Assembly: GCF_001499905.1 (NCBI RefSeq)
Contig: NZ_LQIS01000054.1
Coordinates: 1 to 64,000, forward strand
Direction: 5' to 3'
Origin: Mycobacterium sp. GA-1285
GTDB lineage: Bacteria > Actinomycetota > Actinomycetes > Mycobacteriales > Mycobacteriaceae
DNA: 64,000 nucleotides
Position numbers and translations under genes: made by a program. Below are positions 34,229-42,482 of this stretch, piece by piece. Every line of letters starts with the position of its first letter. Position 1 is the stretch's first letter. A model generated the notes under the pieces. That model had not been told where the DNA came from and made no database searches. It worked only from the letters and a program-made list of their open reading frames with translations.

Positions 34229-34239
34229 CTGCCGCCCGC

Positions 34240-34245
34240 TAACGT
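34240..34245 (+). promoter_or_regulatory. Predicted -10 box of the FAD oxidoreductase gene
   Basis: TAACGT lies 7 nt before the ATG at 34253, predicting a leaderless start within the short gap after the DUF2334 gene. Confidence 0.5.
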
Positions 34246-34252
34246 GGCGGCC

Positions 34253-35890
34253 ATGGCAGATGCTGACGTCATCGTCGTCGGAGCCGGGCTCGCGGGCCTG
34301 GTGGCGGCCTGTGAACTCGTCGAACGCGGGCGCCGCGTGCTGATCGTCGACCAGGAGAACGCCGACAACATCGGCGGTCAGGCCTTCTGGTCGTTCGGCG
34401 GGTTGTTCTTCGTCGACAGCCCGGAGCAACGGCGGCTGGGCATCCGCGACAGCCACGAGTTGGCGCTTCAAGACTGGCTTGGCTCGGCTGGATTCGACCG
34501 TCCGGAGGATCACTGGCCGCGGCAATGGGCGTATGCCTATGTCGATTTCGCGGCGGGCGAGAAGCGCGGCTGGCTGCGGGAGCGCGGTCTGCAGACGTTC
34601 CCGATCGTCGGCTGGGCTGAGCGCGGTGGGTACGACGCACGCGGACACGGGAACTCGGTGCCGCGCTTTCACATCACCTGGGGCACCGGGCCCGCGATCG
34701 TCGACATCTTCGCTCGCCGCCTGACTGGGCGGGTCACGTATGCGCACCGGCACAGGGTCGACGAGCTCATCGTCGAGAACGGAGCTGTCGTCGGCGTGCG
34801 CGGAACAGTGCTCGAACCCTCCGACGCGCCCCGCGGCGTGGCCACCTCGCGAGAGTCGGTCGGACAGTTCGAGTTTCGGGCGCAGGCGGTGATCATCGCC
34901 AGTGGCGGCATCGGGGGCAACCACGACCTGGTGCGACAGAACTGGCCTAAGCGGATGGGTCGGGTACCCGAACAGCTGCTGTCCGGTGTGCCCGCACACG
35001 TCGACGGCCGCATGATCGGCATCACCGAGGCGGCCGGGGCGCGGGTGATCAACAGTGACCGCATGTGGCACTACACCGAGGGCATCACCAACTACGACCC
35101 GATCTGGCCGCTGCACGGGATCCGCATCCTGCCCGGACCGTCGTCGCTGTGGTTGGACGCCAACGGCAACCGACTGCCCTCGCCGCTGTATCCCGGATTC
35201 GACACGCTCGGCACGCTCGAACACATCGCCCAGACCGGGCAGGACTACACGTGGTTCGTTCTCAACGCCCGGATCATCGCCAAGGAGTTCGCGCTGTCGG
35301 GGCAGGAACAAAACCCCGACCTCACCGGTCGCAGCGTTCGCGACGTGTTGACGCGGGTCCGTGCCGGGGCGCCGGCGCCGGTGCAGGCGTTCGTCGACCG
35401 GGGTGTCGACTTCGTCAGCGCCGGTTCCCTGCGCGACCTGGTCTCGGCGATGAACGACGTCCCCGATGTGCTCCCACTCGATTACGCGACGGTCGCCGCT
35501 GAGGTCACCGCCCGCGACCGCGAGGTGGCCAACAAATTCACCAAGGACACCCAGATCGCCTCGATCCGGTTGGCGCGCAACTACTTCGGCGACCGCGTGA
35601 GCCGCGTCGTCGCCCCGCACCGGTTGACCGATCCCAAGGCAGGGCCGCTGATCGCGGTGAAGTTGCACATCTTGACGCGAAAATCCTTGGGCGGGTTGGA
35701 GACCGATCTCGATGCGCGCGTGCTCAAGAACGACGGCACCGCGTTCGACGGCCTGTTCGCCGCCGGGGAGGCGGCGGGCTTCGGCGGTGGCGGCGTACAC
35801 GGCTATCGGTCGCTGGAGGGCACCTTCCTCGGTGGCTGCGTGTTCTCCGGACGGGCCGCCGGCCGCGCGGCGGCGCGCGACACGGCCTGA
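34253..35890 (+). CDS. FAD-dependent oxidoreductase, fumarate reductase/ketosteroid dehydrogenase-like (Rv0785 homologue)
   Basis: A 545-residue flavoprotein. FAD dinucleotide motif VIVVGAGLAGLVAACEL (about residues 6-22) and acidic end of strand 2 (LIVDQE). A conserved IGGQAFWSFGGLFF follows. The C-terminal flavin motif is GLFAAGEAAGFGGGGVHGYRSLEG. The family is usually annotated as BLR2147-like or FAD-binding dehydrogenase; substrates are unknown, with steroid-type dehydrogenation one possibility. The ATG at 34253 is preferred to the GTG 9 nt upstream. No signal or membrane segment. Confidence 0.9.
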   Translation: MADADVIVVGAGLAGLVAACELVERGRRVLIVDQENADNIGGQAFWSFGGLFFVDSPEQRRLGIRDSHELALQDWLGSAGFDRPEDHWPRQWAYAYVDFAAGEKRGWLRERGLQTFPIVGWAERGGYDARGHGNSVPRFHITWGTGPAIVDIFARRLTGRVTYAHRHRVDELIVENGAVVGVRGTVLEPSDAPRGVATSRESVGQFEFRAQAVIIASGGIGGNHDLVRQNWPKRMGRVPEQLLSGVPAHVDGRMIGITEAAGARVINSDRMWHYTEGITNYDPIWPLHGIRILPGPSSLWLDANGNRLPSPLYPGFDTLGTLEHIAQTGQDYTWFVLNARIIAKEFALSGQEQNPDLTGRSVRDVLTRVRAGAPAPVQAFVDRGVDFVSAGSLRDLVSAMNDVPDVLPLDYATVAAEVTARDREVANKFTKDTQIASIRLARNYFGDRVSRVVAPHRLTDPKAGPLIAVKLHILTRKSLGGLETDLDARVLKNDGTAFDGLFAAGEAAGFGGGGVHGYRSLEGTFLGGCVFSGRAAGRAAARDTA

Positions 35891-35901
35891 GCTCAGAACC
35901 C

Positions 35902-35916
35902 CGCGGCGGAGCCGCG
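35902..35916. terminator. Short GC-rich hairpin between convergent genes
   Basis: CGCGGC-GGA-GCCGCG lies in the 28-bp gap between the stops of the flavoprotein gene and the beta-lactamase-fold gene. It could terminate transcription from both sides. Confidence 0.4.
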
Positions 35917-35918
35917 AA

Positions 35919-36572
35919 TCAGAATTGCGTGCCGTTCTCGGGTTCGAGCACCTGAAAATCGGTGTCGGTCATCTCCGTGAGCCGCCCGTAGAAGATCCCG
36001 CGAGCACTGGGATCGATGATCCCCTGGTGGATGGGCACCGCATGCGTCGGCGCCACCGCGCGCAGGTAATCGACCGCCTCGGAGATCTTCATCCATGGCG
36101 CGGCGGCGGGCGTGGCCAGCACGTCGACCGGTTCGCCCGGCGCGTACAGGGCGTCGCCGGGATGCATGAGGCGGGCGCGATGGGTGCCGTCGTCGACGAG
36201 GTAGGAGATGTTGTCGATGACCGGGATCTCCGGATGGATCACCGCGTGTTTGCCTCCGACGCCGCGCACGGTCAGATGGTCGATGGTCAGGACATCGCCC
36301 ACGTTGACCGCGCGCCAAGGATCGCCGAGTTGCGCGGCGGTCTGCGGATCGGCGTACAGGGCGGCTTGCGGGTTGGCGTCGAGCAGGGCGGGCAGCCGCT
36401 CGGTGTCGGCATGGTCGGGATGCTGATGGGTGATCAGGATCGCCGACAGGCCGGTGATGCCTTCGAATCCGTGCGAAAAGACGCCCGGGTCGAACAGGAT
36501 CGTCGCTTCATCACCGGATTCGCTCGTGAAATTGGCCAGTAAGCATGAATGTCCGAAATGGGTCAACTGCAT
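35919..36572 (-). CDS. Metallo-beta-lactamase-fold hydrolase, UlaG-like (Rv0786c homologue)
   Basis: A 217-residue MBL-fold protein: LTHFGHSCLL near the N-terminus, ILFDPGVF, metal motif THQHPDHAD (HxHxDH), a second acidic ligand at MHPGDALY, and a late PIHQG His. These support a two-metal hydrolase of the UlaG-like branch. The start MQLTHFGHS at 36572 is chosen over the frame extending to 36650, because CACAAT lies 6 nt upstream as a possible -10. The substrate is unknown. Confidence 0.85.
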   Translation of the reverse strand: MQLTHFGHSCLLANFTSESGDEATILFDPGVFSHGFEGITGLSAILITHQHPDHADTERLPALLDANPQAALYADPQTAAQLGDPWRAVNVGDVLTIDHLTVRGVGGKHAVIHPEIPVIDNISYLVDDGTHRARLMHPGDALYAPGEPVDVLATPAAAPWMKISEAVDYLRAVAPTHAVPIHQGIIDPSARGIFYGRLTEMTDTDFQVLEPENGTQF

Positions 36573-36618
36573 GCCTATATTGTGGCGGCGCTGGCTGTGT
36601 TCAGGGGGTAGTTGAGTC

Positions 36619-37296
36619 GTGCGTTTGCTGCTGGCGGTGACCCTGGCCACGTTCGGCCTGGCGTTGACCGCCGGCCCTGTGCCCGGCCCTGGCGCGCGGG
36701 CGGTTCCCGGCGTGTGCCCCCCGATCTGCGACGCGATCCCCGATGCGGCATGGCCGTCATCCAGCGCGCTTCCGTTGTCCTCGGTGTACCGGTGGCCGGG
36801 ACTGGCGGGGCTGGCCGTCAGCGCGCCCGCGCCGCGGTTTCTGTTCGAGGAACTCTGCGCCAGCCCGCCCGTGCCGGGCGACCCGCGCGACTACGTCGTG
36901 GCAGCCACGGCGCAGGTTCGCAATCCGGATGGTCAGTGGCAGTTGCGGGCGCAGGTGCTGCATTGGCGCGGGAGCGTCGCGCACAACGGACCCCTCACCC
37001 GCGCGGTGCTCGACTCGGCGCGGTCGCGGCTGCGCACCTGCCAGTTGACGGCGCCGCTGGTCTCGCCGTCGATCACGATGGCCGACCCCGAGCGGATGGT
37101 CGCGGTGATCAGCGTTTCCGGGCAGGAAGTGGTGCATCAGTACCTGTTGGCCCATCCCAGCAGCGGCAGCGTCGTCGAACTCGCACTGTGGTCGACGCTG
37201 CCCCTGCAGGTGCCGTGGCCTTCGGTACCCGACGCGCAGGTTCTCGACGCGCTGGCCGCCCCGCTGTGCGAGGCATACCTCGGTTCGTGCCGGTGA
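36619..37296 (+). CDS. Secreted conserved protein (Rv0787-like)
   Basis: A 225-residue protein with an N-terminal signal peptide (MRLLLAVTLATFGLALTAG, cleavage near residue 28). Four Cys pairs are suggested by CPPIC, LCAS, RTC and the end ALC-AYLGSC. The body lacks a recognisable catalytic motif (LRAQVLHWRGSVAHNGP; ISVSGQEVVHQYLL). GTG start at 36619. It lies 35 bp before purS and diverges from the MBL gene. The Rv0787 equivalence rests mainly on position. Confidence 0.65.
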   Translation: MRLLLAVTLATFGLALTAGPVPGPGARAVPGVCPPICDAIPDAAWPSSSALPLSSVYRWPGLAGLAVSAPAPRFLFEELCASPPVPGDPRDYVVAATAQVRNPDGQWQLRAQVLHWRGSVAHNGPLTRAVLDSARSRLRTCQLTAPLVSPSITMADPERMVAVISVSGQEVVHQYLLAHPSSGSVVELALWSTLPLQVPWPSVPDAQVLDALAAPLCEAYLGSCR

Positions 37297-37319
37297 GTCG
37301 CACGCGACGCAACCGCCGG

Positions 37320-37325
37320 TACAGT
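37320..37325 (+). promoter_or_regulatory. Predicted -10 box of purS
   Basis: TACAGT ends 6 nt before the GTG start of purS, consistent with a leaderless purSQ transcript. Confidence 0.55.
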
Positions 37326-37331
37326 TGACGC

Positions 37332-37571
37332 GTGGCAAGGGTGGTGGTGCACGTGATGCCCAAGGCCGAGATCCTCGACCCGCAGGGGCAGGCGATCGTC
37401 GGCGCGTTGGGCCGCCTCGGCTTCGACGGTATCTCAGATGTGCGGCAGGGCAAGCGTTTTGAGCTCGAGGTCGATGACAGCATCGACGACGCCACCCTGG
37501 CCGAGATCGCGGAATCGCTGCTGGCGAACACCGTGATCGAGGACTGGTCGGTGAGCAGGGAGCAATCATGA
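37332..37571 (+). CDS. purS: Phosphoribosylformylglycinamidine synthase subunit PurS
   Basis: A 79-residue subunit of the FGAM synthase complex that bridges PurQ and small-type PurL. Typical elements: VVVHVMPKAEILDPQGQAI, LGRLGFDGISDVRQGK and FELEVDD. The GTG start at 37332 fits the family length. It overlaps purQ by ATGA, ensuring coupled synthesis. Its presence agrees with the 772-residue (small) PurL in this window. Confidence 0.95.
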   Translation: MARVVVHVMPKAEILDPQGQAIVGALGRLGFDGISDVRQGKRFELEVDDSIDDATLAEIAESLLANTVIEDWSVSREQS

Positions 37572-38242
37572 CCGCGCGTGTGGGCGTCATCACATTCCCG
37601 GGCACCCTCGACGACGTCGACGCTGCGCGGGCGGTTCGGTTGGCCGGTGCCGAGGCGGTTCCGCTGTGGCATGCCGATGCCGATCTGCGAAACGTCGACG
37701 CCGTGGTGGTACCCGGCGGCTTCTCCTACGGGGACTATCTGCGCGCGGGCGCGATCGCGAAGTTCGCACCCGTGATGGGTGAGGTCATCCGGGCGGCGGA
37801 GGGGGGCATGCCGGTTCTGGGGATCTGCAACGGATTTCAGGTGCTGTGCGAGGCCGGTCTACTGCCCGGCGCGTTGACCCGCAACGCCGGGCTGCACTTC
37901 GTCTGCCGCGACATCTGGTTGGAGGTGGCGTCGAACTCCTCGGCGTGGACATCGCGATACGAGGCCGGCGCCGACGTGCTGATTCCGCTGAAGTCCGGCG
38001 AGGGACGTTACGTGGCCAGCGACAGGGTGCTCGACGAGCTCGAGGGCGAAGGCCGCGTGGTGTTCCGCTACCGCGAGAACCCGAACGGCTCGCAGCGCAA
38101 CATCGCCGGCATCAGCTCGGCCAACGGCCGCGTCGTCGGCCTCATGCCGCATCCCGAACACGCCACCGAGGCGCTGACCGGACCGTCCGACGACGGCCTC
38201 GGCCTGTTCTACAGCGCGCTCGACGGCGTCCTCAGCGCCTGA
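37568..38242 (+). CDS. purQ: Phosphoribosylformylglycinamidine synthase, glutamine amidotransferase subunit
   Basis: A 224-residue class I glutamine amidotransferase that supplies ammonia to PurL. Catalytic Cys in LGICNGFQVL (about residue 86) and the His/Glu pair in MPHPEHATE (about 196). VPGGFSYGDYLRAG is the family signature. It is coupled to purS (ATGA). A hairpin after the stop probably ends the purSQ transcript. Confidence 0.96.
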   Translation: MTARVGVITFPGTLDDVDAARAVRLAGAEAVPLWHADADLRNVDAVVVPGGFSYGDYLRAGAIAKFAPVMGEVIRAAEGGMPVLGICNGFQVLCEAGLLPGALTRNAGLHFVCRDIWLEVASNSSAWTSRYEAGADVLIPLKSGEGRYVASDRVLDELEGEGRVVFRYRENPNGSQRNIAGISSANGRVVGLMPHPEHATEALTGPSDDGLGLFYSALDGVLSA

Positions 38243-38276
38243 GCGCCCTCCTTCACCTGCCATCTGCGCCTGCCAT

Positions 38277-38307
38277 CTCCGCGAGCGTGCAGATTTGCTG
38301 CGCGGAG
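38277..38307 (+). terminator. Hairpin downstream of purQ
   Basis: CTCCGCG (38277-38283) pairs with CGCGGAG (38301-38307), and inside them GCAG-ATTTG-CTGC forms a second stem. It lies 35 bp after the purQ stop and before the type VII-like cassette. There is no U-tract. Confidence 0.45.
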
Positions 38308-38352
38308 TGCCTCTGCGGCGGTGTTAGGTTCACATCGGAGGAGGTGTGCCGA

Positions 38353-38664
38353 ATGCCACCGCCGAGACCAGGGGGCACAGTGTTAGTCGATCCAGATGTG
38401 TTGCGGGCCTTCGCCGCACAAGTAGATACCGCCGCGGCGACGATCGTCGGGTTCGACGTCGCCGCCCGAGGTGTCTCGGCGACGGACGGACTGCCGGGCT
38501 CGGCGACGCAGTGGGCCGCTCGTCAAGTCGGCCGCCATCTGGGGCTGGCCGCGAGCGATGTGGTCGATGACATTGTCTTTCTGGGTACCGCGGTGCGTGG
38601 CGCCGGCGACCGTTACGAAGTGGACGACGCGTCCCTTGCGGTTACGTTCGAGCAGTTGTTCTGA
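38353..38664 (+). CDS. EspC-like type VII secretion partner protein
   Basis: A 103-residue helical protein: LVDPDVLRAFAAQVDTAAATI, then LPGSATQWAARQVGRHL, then AVRGAGDRYEVDDASLAVTF. This is the layout of ESX secretion-associated EspC-like/WXG100-like proteins. The YEVDD segment fits the YxxxD/E secretion signal near the C-terminus. The ATG at 38353 is backed by GGAGGAGG about 8 nt upstream; a GTG at 38380 is possible. The next gene starts 2 bp after its stop, so it should form a secreted heterodimer with that protein. Confidence 0.72.
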   Translation: MPPPRPGGTVLVDPDVLRAFAAQVDTAAATIVGFDVAARGVSATDGLPGSATQWAARQVGRHLGLAASDVVDDIVFLGTAVRGAGDRYEVDDASLAVTFEQLF

Positions 38665-38666
38665 CC

Positions 38667-40007
38667 ATGCTTCCGTCACGTTCCAGGTTGCAGGGCTGGG
38701 CCCCGGAGTCGCTGTTCTCGTCCGCGTCGGCGATCAGGGACGCCGGCAAATCGATCTACGAAGCGGTTCTCGGCCTCGACGATCGCATCGACAGGATGCC
38801 CGAGGCGCGAGGATGGGCCGGCGAGGCACACGACGCCGCCGCGGACATGTTCGGCCGGGCCACCGCGCGGGCGTCCGTGGTCAAGAACTACGCCGAAGCG
38901 TTCGCCGACGCGCTGGAAGGGGGTAGCGCGGCGATCGGGCAAGCCAGGACGGCCCTCCTGGGCACGGCCGACGAGATCGACAGCGGGCCGCTCCACGTCA
39001 CCGACCAGTGGGTCGTGATGATCGACCCCGCCGCGATGTCCGCGCAGCAATCGGCCGAACTTCAGAAGCAGGCGCAGACGGCGCAAGCCACTATCAACGA
39101 TCTGCTGCTCGCGGTCGGTGAGGCCGACGACAGGACCGCGCGGCAACTGCTGTTGGCGAGGATCGAGGGCGAAGTCTTCGAGAATCTCGAATACGGACCG
39201 CCGGGCCCGATTCCGGCGCTTCCGGGCGACGATGTCTTCTCCCCCTCGACCGAGGAGGGCAAGCAGTTTCAGGAGATCGCCCGAGCGCAGGACTTGGCGA
39301 CGACCGTCCGTGAGGTCACCGAGACGGTCGACGACCACGGAAACCGGCTCACCACATACACAATGCTCGACGGCAGCGAACAAGTCGCAACCGAATATGT
39401 CGGCCAAGGTTCGCCCAGCGAGCAGCTTTACCCGGTGGGCACCGTCACCGTTTCCCACACCGACAAGAACGGCAAGGCGGTGTCGCTCACCTCGACCATC
39501 CCGCGAGAAGAGGGAGGCAAGCTCACCGAGGTGTGGTACGCGAACGGAACGCACGTGGCCATCTCGGAGACCGCCGAGGGAGTTCTCACCGGCAGCTGCA
39601 CGACACCCGATGGTCGGACCGGGATATTGCCGGATTCCTTCTTCAACGATCCGGTCCCCACCTTGGCCGGCGGCATGCTGTCCGGACTGGAAAAGCTACC
39701 CGCAAAGGGGATTCCGGTATTGAGTGCCGATGTGCTTGACGGGCTCAGGGCGGGTGGGAAGTTCGGCGGGCCAGCCGTCGGCGTCGCATCGATGATCTAC
39801 AACATGGTGTCGGCAGAGACGCTGCATGACCGCTGTGTCGCTGCGTGGTCCGGTGGCGTCGGACTGGTCGGCGGGCTGGCGACTTCGGTTGGCGTGGGAG
39901 CGATTCCCGGGGTGGGGCCGGCCGCCGCGATGGGCATCAGCACCCCGGCCGGCTTCATTTGGGGATACGTCGGGGAATTGGTCGGCAATATAGTGTGTCC
40001 GCCGTGA
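38667..40007 (+). CDS. Predicted type VII-secreted effector, WXG-containing with glycine-rich hydrophobic C-terminus
   Basis: A 446-residue protein of three parts. Residues 1-165 are helical with a WxG turn in ARGWAGEAHDAAADM (about 47-61), typical of ESX substrates. Residues about 185-380 are a hydrophilic, beta-rich middle (SEQVATEYVGQG, GTVTVSHTDKNGKAV). Residues 390-446 are a Gly/Ala-rich hydrophobic tail (WSGGVGLVGGLA, VGAIPGVGPAAAMG, FIWGYVGELVG) bracketed by two Cys. No nuclease, NADase or protease motif is seen. The tail suggests membrane insertion, as in glycine-zipper T7SS toxins. It is coupled to a membrane protein by GTGA overlap. I recall uncharacterised M. tuberculosis proteins of similar layout (Rv0025/Rv0026) but cannot confirm homology. 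Confidence 0.65.
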   Translation: MLPSRSRLQGWAPESLFSSASAIRDAGKSIYEAVLGLDDRIDRMPEARGWAGEAHDAAADMFGRATARASVVKNYAEAFADALEGGSAAIGQARTALLGTADEIDSGPLHVTDQWVVMIDPAAMSAQQSAELQKQAQTAQATINDLLLAVGEADDRTARQLLLARIEGEVFENLEYGPPGPIPALPGDDVFSPSTEEGKQFQEIARAQDLATTVREVTETVDDHGNRLTTYTMLDGSEQVATEYVGQGSPSEQLYPVGTVTVSHTDKNGKAVSLTSTIPREEGGKLTEVWYANGTHVAISETAEGVLTGSCTTPDGRTGILPDSFFNDPVPTLAGGMLSGLEKLPAKGIPVLSADVLDGLRAGGKFGGPAVGVASMIYNMVSAETLHDRCVAAWSGGVGLVGGLATSVGVGAIPGVGPAAAMGISTPAGFIWGYVGELVGNIVCPP

Positions 40008-40741
40008 AATCGTCGACAGCCGCCGTGTTCATGGGCGTCTTCTGCGTGCCGTTCGGGCTGTTCTGCTTGATTTGGACAGTCATCTTCACGGTTCGCGCCC
40101 AGTACCTGTCGGCGATCGTTTCCCTGGGAACTGCCGTCTTTCTCCTCGGGTACATCGCGATGTTGGCCCTGGTCGCGAATCGTGAAGTAATACCGCGGGT
40201 CAGCCGCGACGACTCTGGGACGACGTTTCGGCCCGACCGGAGGGTCGACCGTCTTCTCATGGTCGCCAGCTTCGCCGCGTTCGTCGCGATGGTCGTCTAC
40301 GCCATCTTCGCGCCGCTCGAGATGCTCAACATCCGTCCACCGCGCGGATACGAACGCTACCTCGTAATCGCCTGCGCGAGCGGTGCTTTCGTCAGCGTAT
40401 TCAGCTTGCGGCAGATCGTCCGTCGCCGTGGGACGAGTTATCTCCGAATGACTGTGCACGGCATCGAGACGGGAACCACGATGACGTCTGAAGAAAGCCC
40501 CTGGGACGACGTCACGGACGTCGCGGACCGAAAGCCCAATGCGCGCCATGCCAACGGAGCCACATACATCATCGATTCCGACGGACGTCCCCGAGAACTG
40601 CCGACCCACTGGTACACACCTGATGGTCATGCCCTACGCGAATTGATGCGCTTCTACTGGCAACATCCCGACGACCGTGAGGAACTCGCTGACGGGCGCG
40701 CGATCCGCCGGCTCGAGGCAGTGTCTCGCGGCGCGTCGTGA
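40004..40741 (+). CDS. Membrane protein with C-terminal PH-like domain, candidate immunity protein
   Basis: A 245-residue protein with four hydrophobic helices (about residues 8-30, 36-58, 84-106, 118-136) and a soluble C-terminal region (YLRMTVHGIETG, WDDVTDVADRK, TYIIDSDGRP) resembling bacterial PH-like domains of small membrane proteins. The GTG start overlaps the stop of the predicted effector (GTGA), so the two are made together. Immediate coupling of a hydrophobic-tailed exported protein to a multi-pass membrane protein is the usual arrangement of a pore-forming toxin and its immunity protein. That role is inferred. Confidence 0.6.
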   Translation: MKSSTAAVFMGVFCVPFGLFCLIWTVIFTVRAQYLSAIVSLGTAVFLLGYIAMLALVANREVIPRVSRDDSGTTFRPDRRVDRLLMVASFAAFVAMVVYAIFAPLEMLNIRPPRGYERYLVIACASGAFVSVFSLRQIVRRRGTSYLRMTVHGIETGTTMTSEESPWDDVTDVADRKPNARHANGATYIIDSDGRPRELPTHWYTPDGHALRELMRFYWQHPDDREELADGRAIRRLEAVSRGAS

Positions 40742-40841
40742 GCTGGGCCCACCGCGCAGCGAGGGGAACCACGCGCTCGCGGAAACAAAGAAAGCCGGGC
40801 CCTGGTGTCAACGATCTTGATTCACCCGTAATGATGGACGA

Positions 40842-42101
40842 ATGGCAGCCAGCCCCCAGAGCCTGTGCGAATTCATCGACGCGTCGCCGTCGCCGTATCA
40901 CGTCTGCGAGACGGCGGCGGCGCGCCTGCGCGAGGCGGGTTTCCGGGAACTGTCCGAAGCCGACCCGTGGCCCGGCCGCGGTGAGTTCTTCGTCCTGCGA
41001 GCCGGATCGCTGGTCGCCTGGCGGGCCGACGAGGGTAGCCGCGACTCCTCGTTTCGGATCGTCGGCGCCCACACCGACAGCCCGAACCTGCGCGTCAAAC
41101 AGCACCCCGACCGGTTCGTCTCGGGTTGGCGCGTGGTCGCGCTGCAGCCTTACGGCGGCGCGTGGCTGAACTCGTGGCTCGACCGCGATCTCGGGATCAG
41201 CGGCCGGCTCTCGGTGCGCAGCGGCAGCGGACTGGAGCACCGGCTGATCCGGATCGACGAGCCGATCCTGCGGGTGCCGCAGCTGGCCATCCACCTCGCC
41301 GAGGACCGCAAGGCCGTCGAGCTGAACCCGCAGCGTCACGTCAACGCGGTATGGGGCGTGGGTGGGGGGCCCCGGTCGTTCCTCGACCACGTGGCCGAGG
41401 AAGCCGATGTGGCCGCCGACGATGTGCTGGGCGCCGACCTGATGACCCACGACCTCACCCCGTCGCGGCTCGTCGGCGCCGACCGCGACTTGGTGAGCGC
41501 ACCGCGGCTGGACAACCAGGCGACCTGCTATGCCGGGCTGGAAGCGTTCCTGGCGGCCGAACCGAGCCGATATTCGCCGGTGCTGGTGCTCTTCGACCAC
41601 GAGGAGGTCGGATCGCAGTCCGACCACGGCGCCCAGTCCGACCTGCTGTTGACGGTGCTCGAGCGCATCACGCTCAGCGAGGGCGGCGGGCGCGAGGACT
41701 TCCTGCGGCGCCTCCCCGGCTCGATGGTGGCGTCCGGCGACATGGCGCACGCCACACACCCGAACTACCCGGAGCGCCATGAACCCGGACACCTGATCGA
41801 GGTCAATGCGGGACCGGTGCTCAAGGTGCAGCCCAACCTGCGGTACGCGACCGACGGACGCACCGCCGCCGCGTTCGCGCTGGCATGCGCCCAGGCCGGA
41901 GTGCCCCTGCAGCGCTACGAACACCGAGCCGACCTGCCGTGCGGGTCCACGGTCGGGCCGATGACCGCGGCGCGCACCGGCATCCCGACCGTCGACGTCG
42001 GCGCTCCGCAGCTGGCCATGCATTCCGCTCGGGAGGTGATGGGGGCCGGTGACGTCACCGCCTATGCCGCGGCGTTGACGGCGTTTCTGTCACCGCGGTG
42101 A
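40842..42101 (+). CDS. pepC: M18-family aminopeptidase PepC
   Basis: A 419-residue zinc aminopeptidase. Metal ligands and catalytic residues are visible: GAHTDSPNLR, LFDHEEVGS (Glu pair), GDMAHATHP and MHSAREV. APRLDNQAT is the family's bridging Asp region. The ATG at 40842 has AATGAT 6 nt upstream, which may act as a -10 for a leaderless transcript. It releases N-terminal (often acidic) residues in peptide turnover. It equals Rv0800. The 100-bp gap from the preceding cassette contains no gene. Confidence 0.93.
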   Translation: MAASPQSLCEFIDASPSPYHVCETAAARLREAGFRELSEADPWPGRGEFFVLRAGSLVAWRADEGSRDSSFRIVGAHTDSPNLRVKQHPDRFVSGWRVVALQPYGGAWLNSWLDRDLGISGRLSVRSGSGLEHRLIRIDEPILRVPQLAIHLAEDRKAVELNPQRHVNAVWGVGGGPRSFLDHVAEEADVAADDVLGADLMTHDLTPSRLVGADRDLVSAPRLDNQATCYAGLEAFLAAEPSRYSPVLVLFDHEEVGSQSDHGAQSDLLLTVLERITLSEGGGREDFLRRLPGSMVASGDMAHATHPNYPERHEPGHLIEVNAGPVLKVQPNLRYATDGRTAAAFALACAQAGVPLQRYEHRADLPCGSTVGPMTAARTGIPTVDVGAPQLAMHSAREVMGAGDVTAYAAALTAFLSPR

Positions 42102-42103
42102 TC

Positions 42104-42109
42104 TATGGT
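42104..42109 (+). promoter_or_regulatory. Predicted -10 box of the glyoxalase-like gene
   Basis: TATGGT lies 7 nt before the ATG at 42117 and right after the pepC stop, predicting a leaderless transcript and supporting 42117 over the in-frame ATG at 42105. Confidence 0.5.
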
Positions 42110-42116
42110 CGGCGCC

Positions 42117-42473
42117 ATGACTCTCTCCATGGTGAACGTCTCCTTCGACAGCACCGATCCCGACCGGCTCGCCGAATGGTGGGCCCGCGCCCTGGGCGGC
42201 CAGGTAAACCCTTTGGCGCCAGGCTTTTTCGTGACGGTCTCGCAACCAGGCACCGGCGCCGGCCTGGGCTTCCAGAAGGTCGACGATCCCACGCCGGGCA
42301 AAAATCGCCTCCATCTCGACCTCGGCGCCGATGACATCGAGGCGGAGGTCGATCGGCTGGTCCAACTGGGCGCCACCGAAACGGGTCGCCACAGCATTGG
42401 TGACTTCGGGTGGGTGGTGCTGGCCGACCCGGACGGCAACGCGTTCTGCGTCGGTTCGGCCGACCACCCTTAG
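42117..42473 (+). CDS. VOC/glyoxalase-like protein (Rv0801 homologue)
   Basis: A 118-residue vicinal oxygen chelate-fold protein: two beta-alpha-beta-beta-beta halves, with VNVSFDSTDPDRLAEWWA at the start, NRLHLDLGADD in the middle and VVLADPDGNAFCVG at the end. The His and terminal Glu/Asp positions used for metal in glyoxalases are only partly present (HLDLG; no clear final Glu), so it may bind rather than catalyse. Its TAG stop is part of the -10 box of purL. Confidence 0.8.
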   Translation: MTLSMVNVSFDSTDPDRLAEWWARALGGQVNPLAPGFFVTVSQPGTGAGLGFQKVDDPTPGKNRLHLDLGADDIEAEVDRLVQLGATETGRHSIGDFGWVVLADPDGNAFCVGSADHP

Positions 42474-42476
42474 AAT
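42471..42476 (+). promoter_or_regulatory. Predicted -10 box of purL, overlapping the upstream stop codon
   Basis: TAGAAT supplies the TAG stop of the glyoxalase-like gene and ends 6 nt before the purL GTG. It predicts a leaderless purL mRNA. Confidence 0.6.
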
Positions 42477-42482
42477 GGCTTC

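Noticed and set aside
32837..35800. Open frame of 987 codons on the minus strand
   Set aside because: It runs antisense through the peroxidase, DUF2334 and flavoprotein genes, each with clear family motifs. Its product has no recognisable motif and the His/Arg/Gln-rich composition of GC-driven shadow frames.
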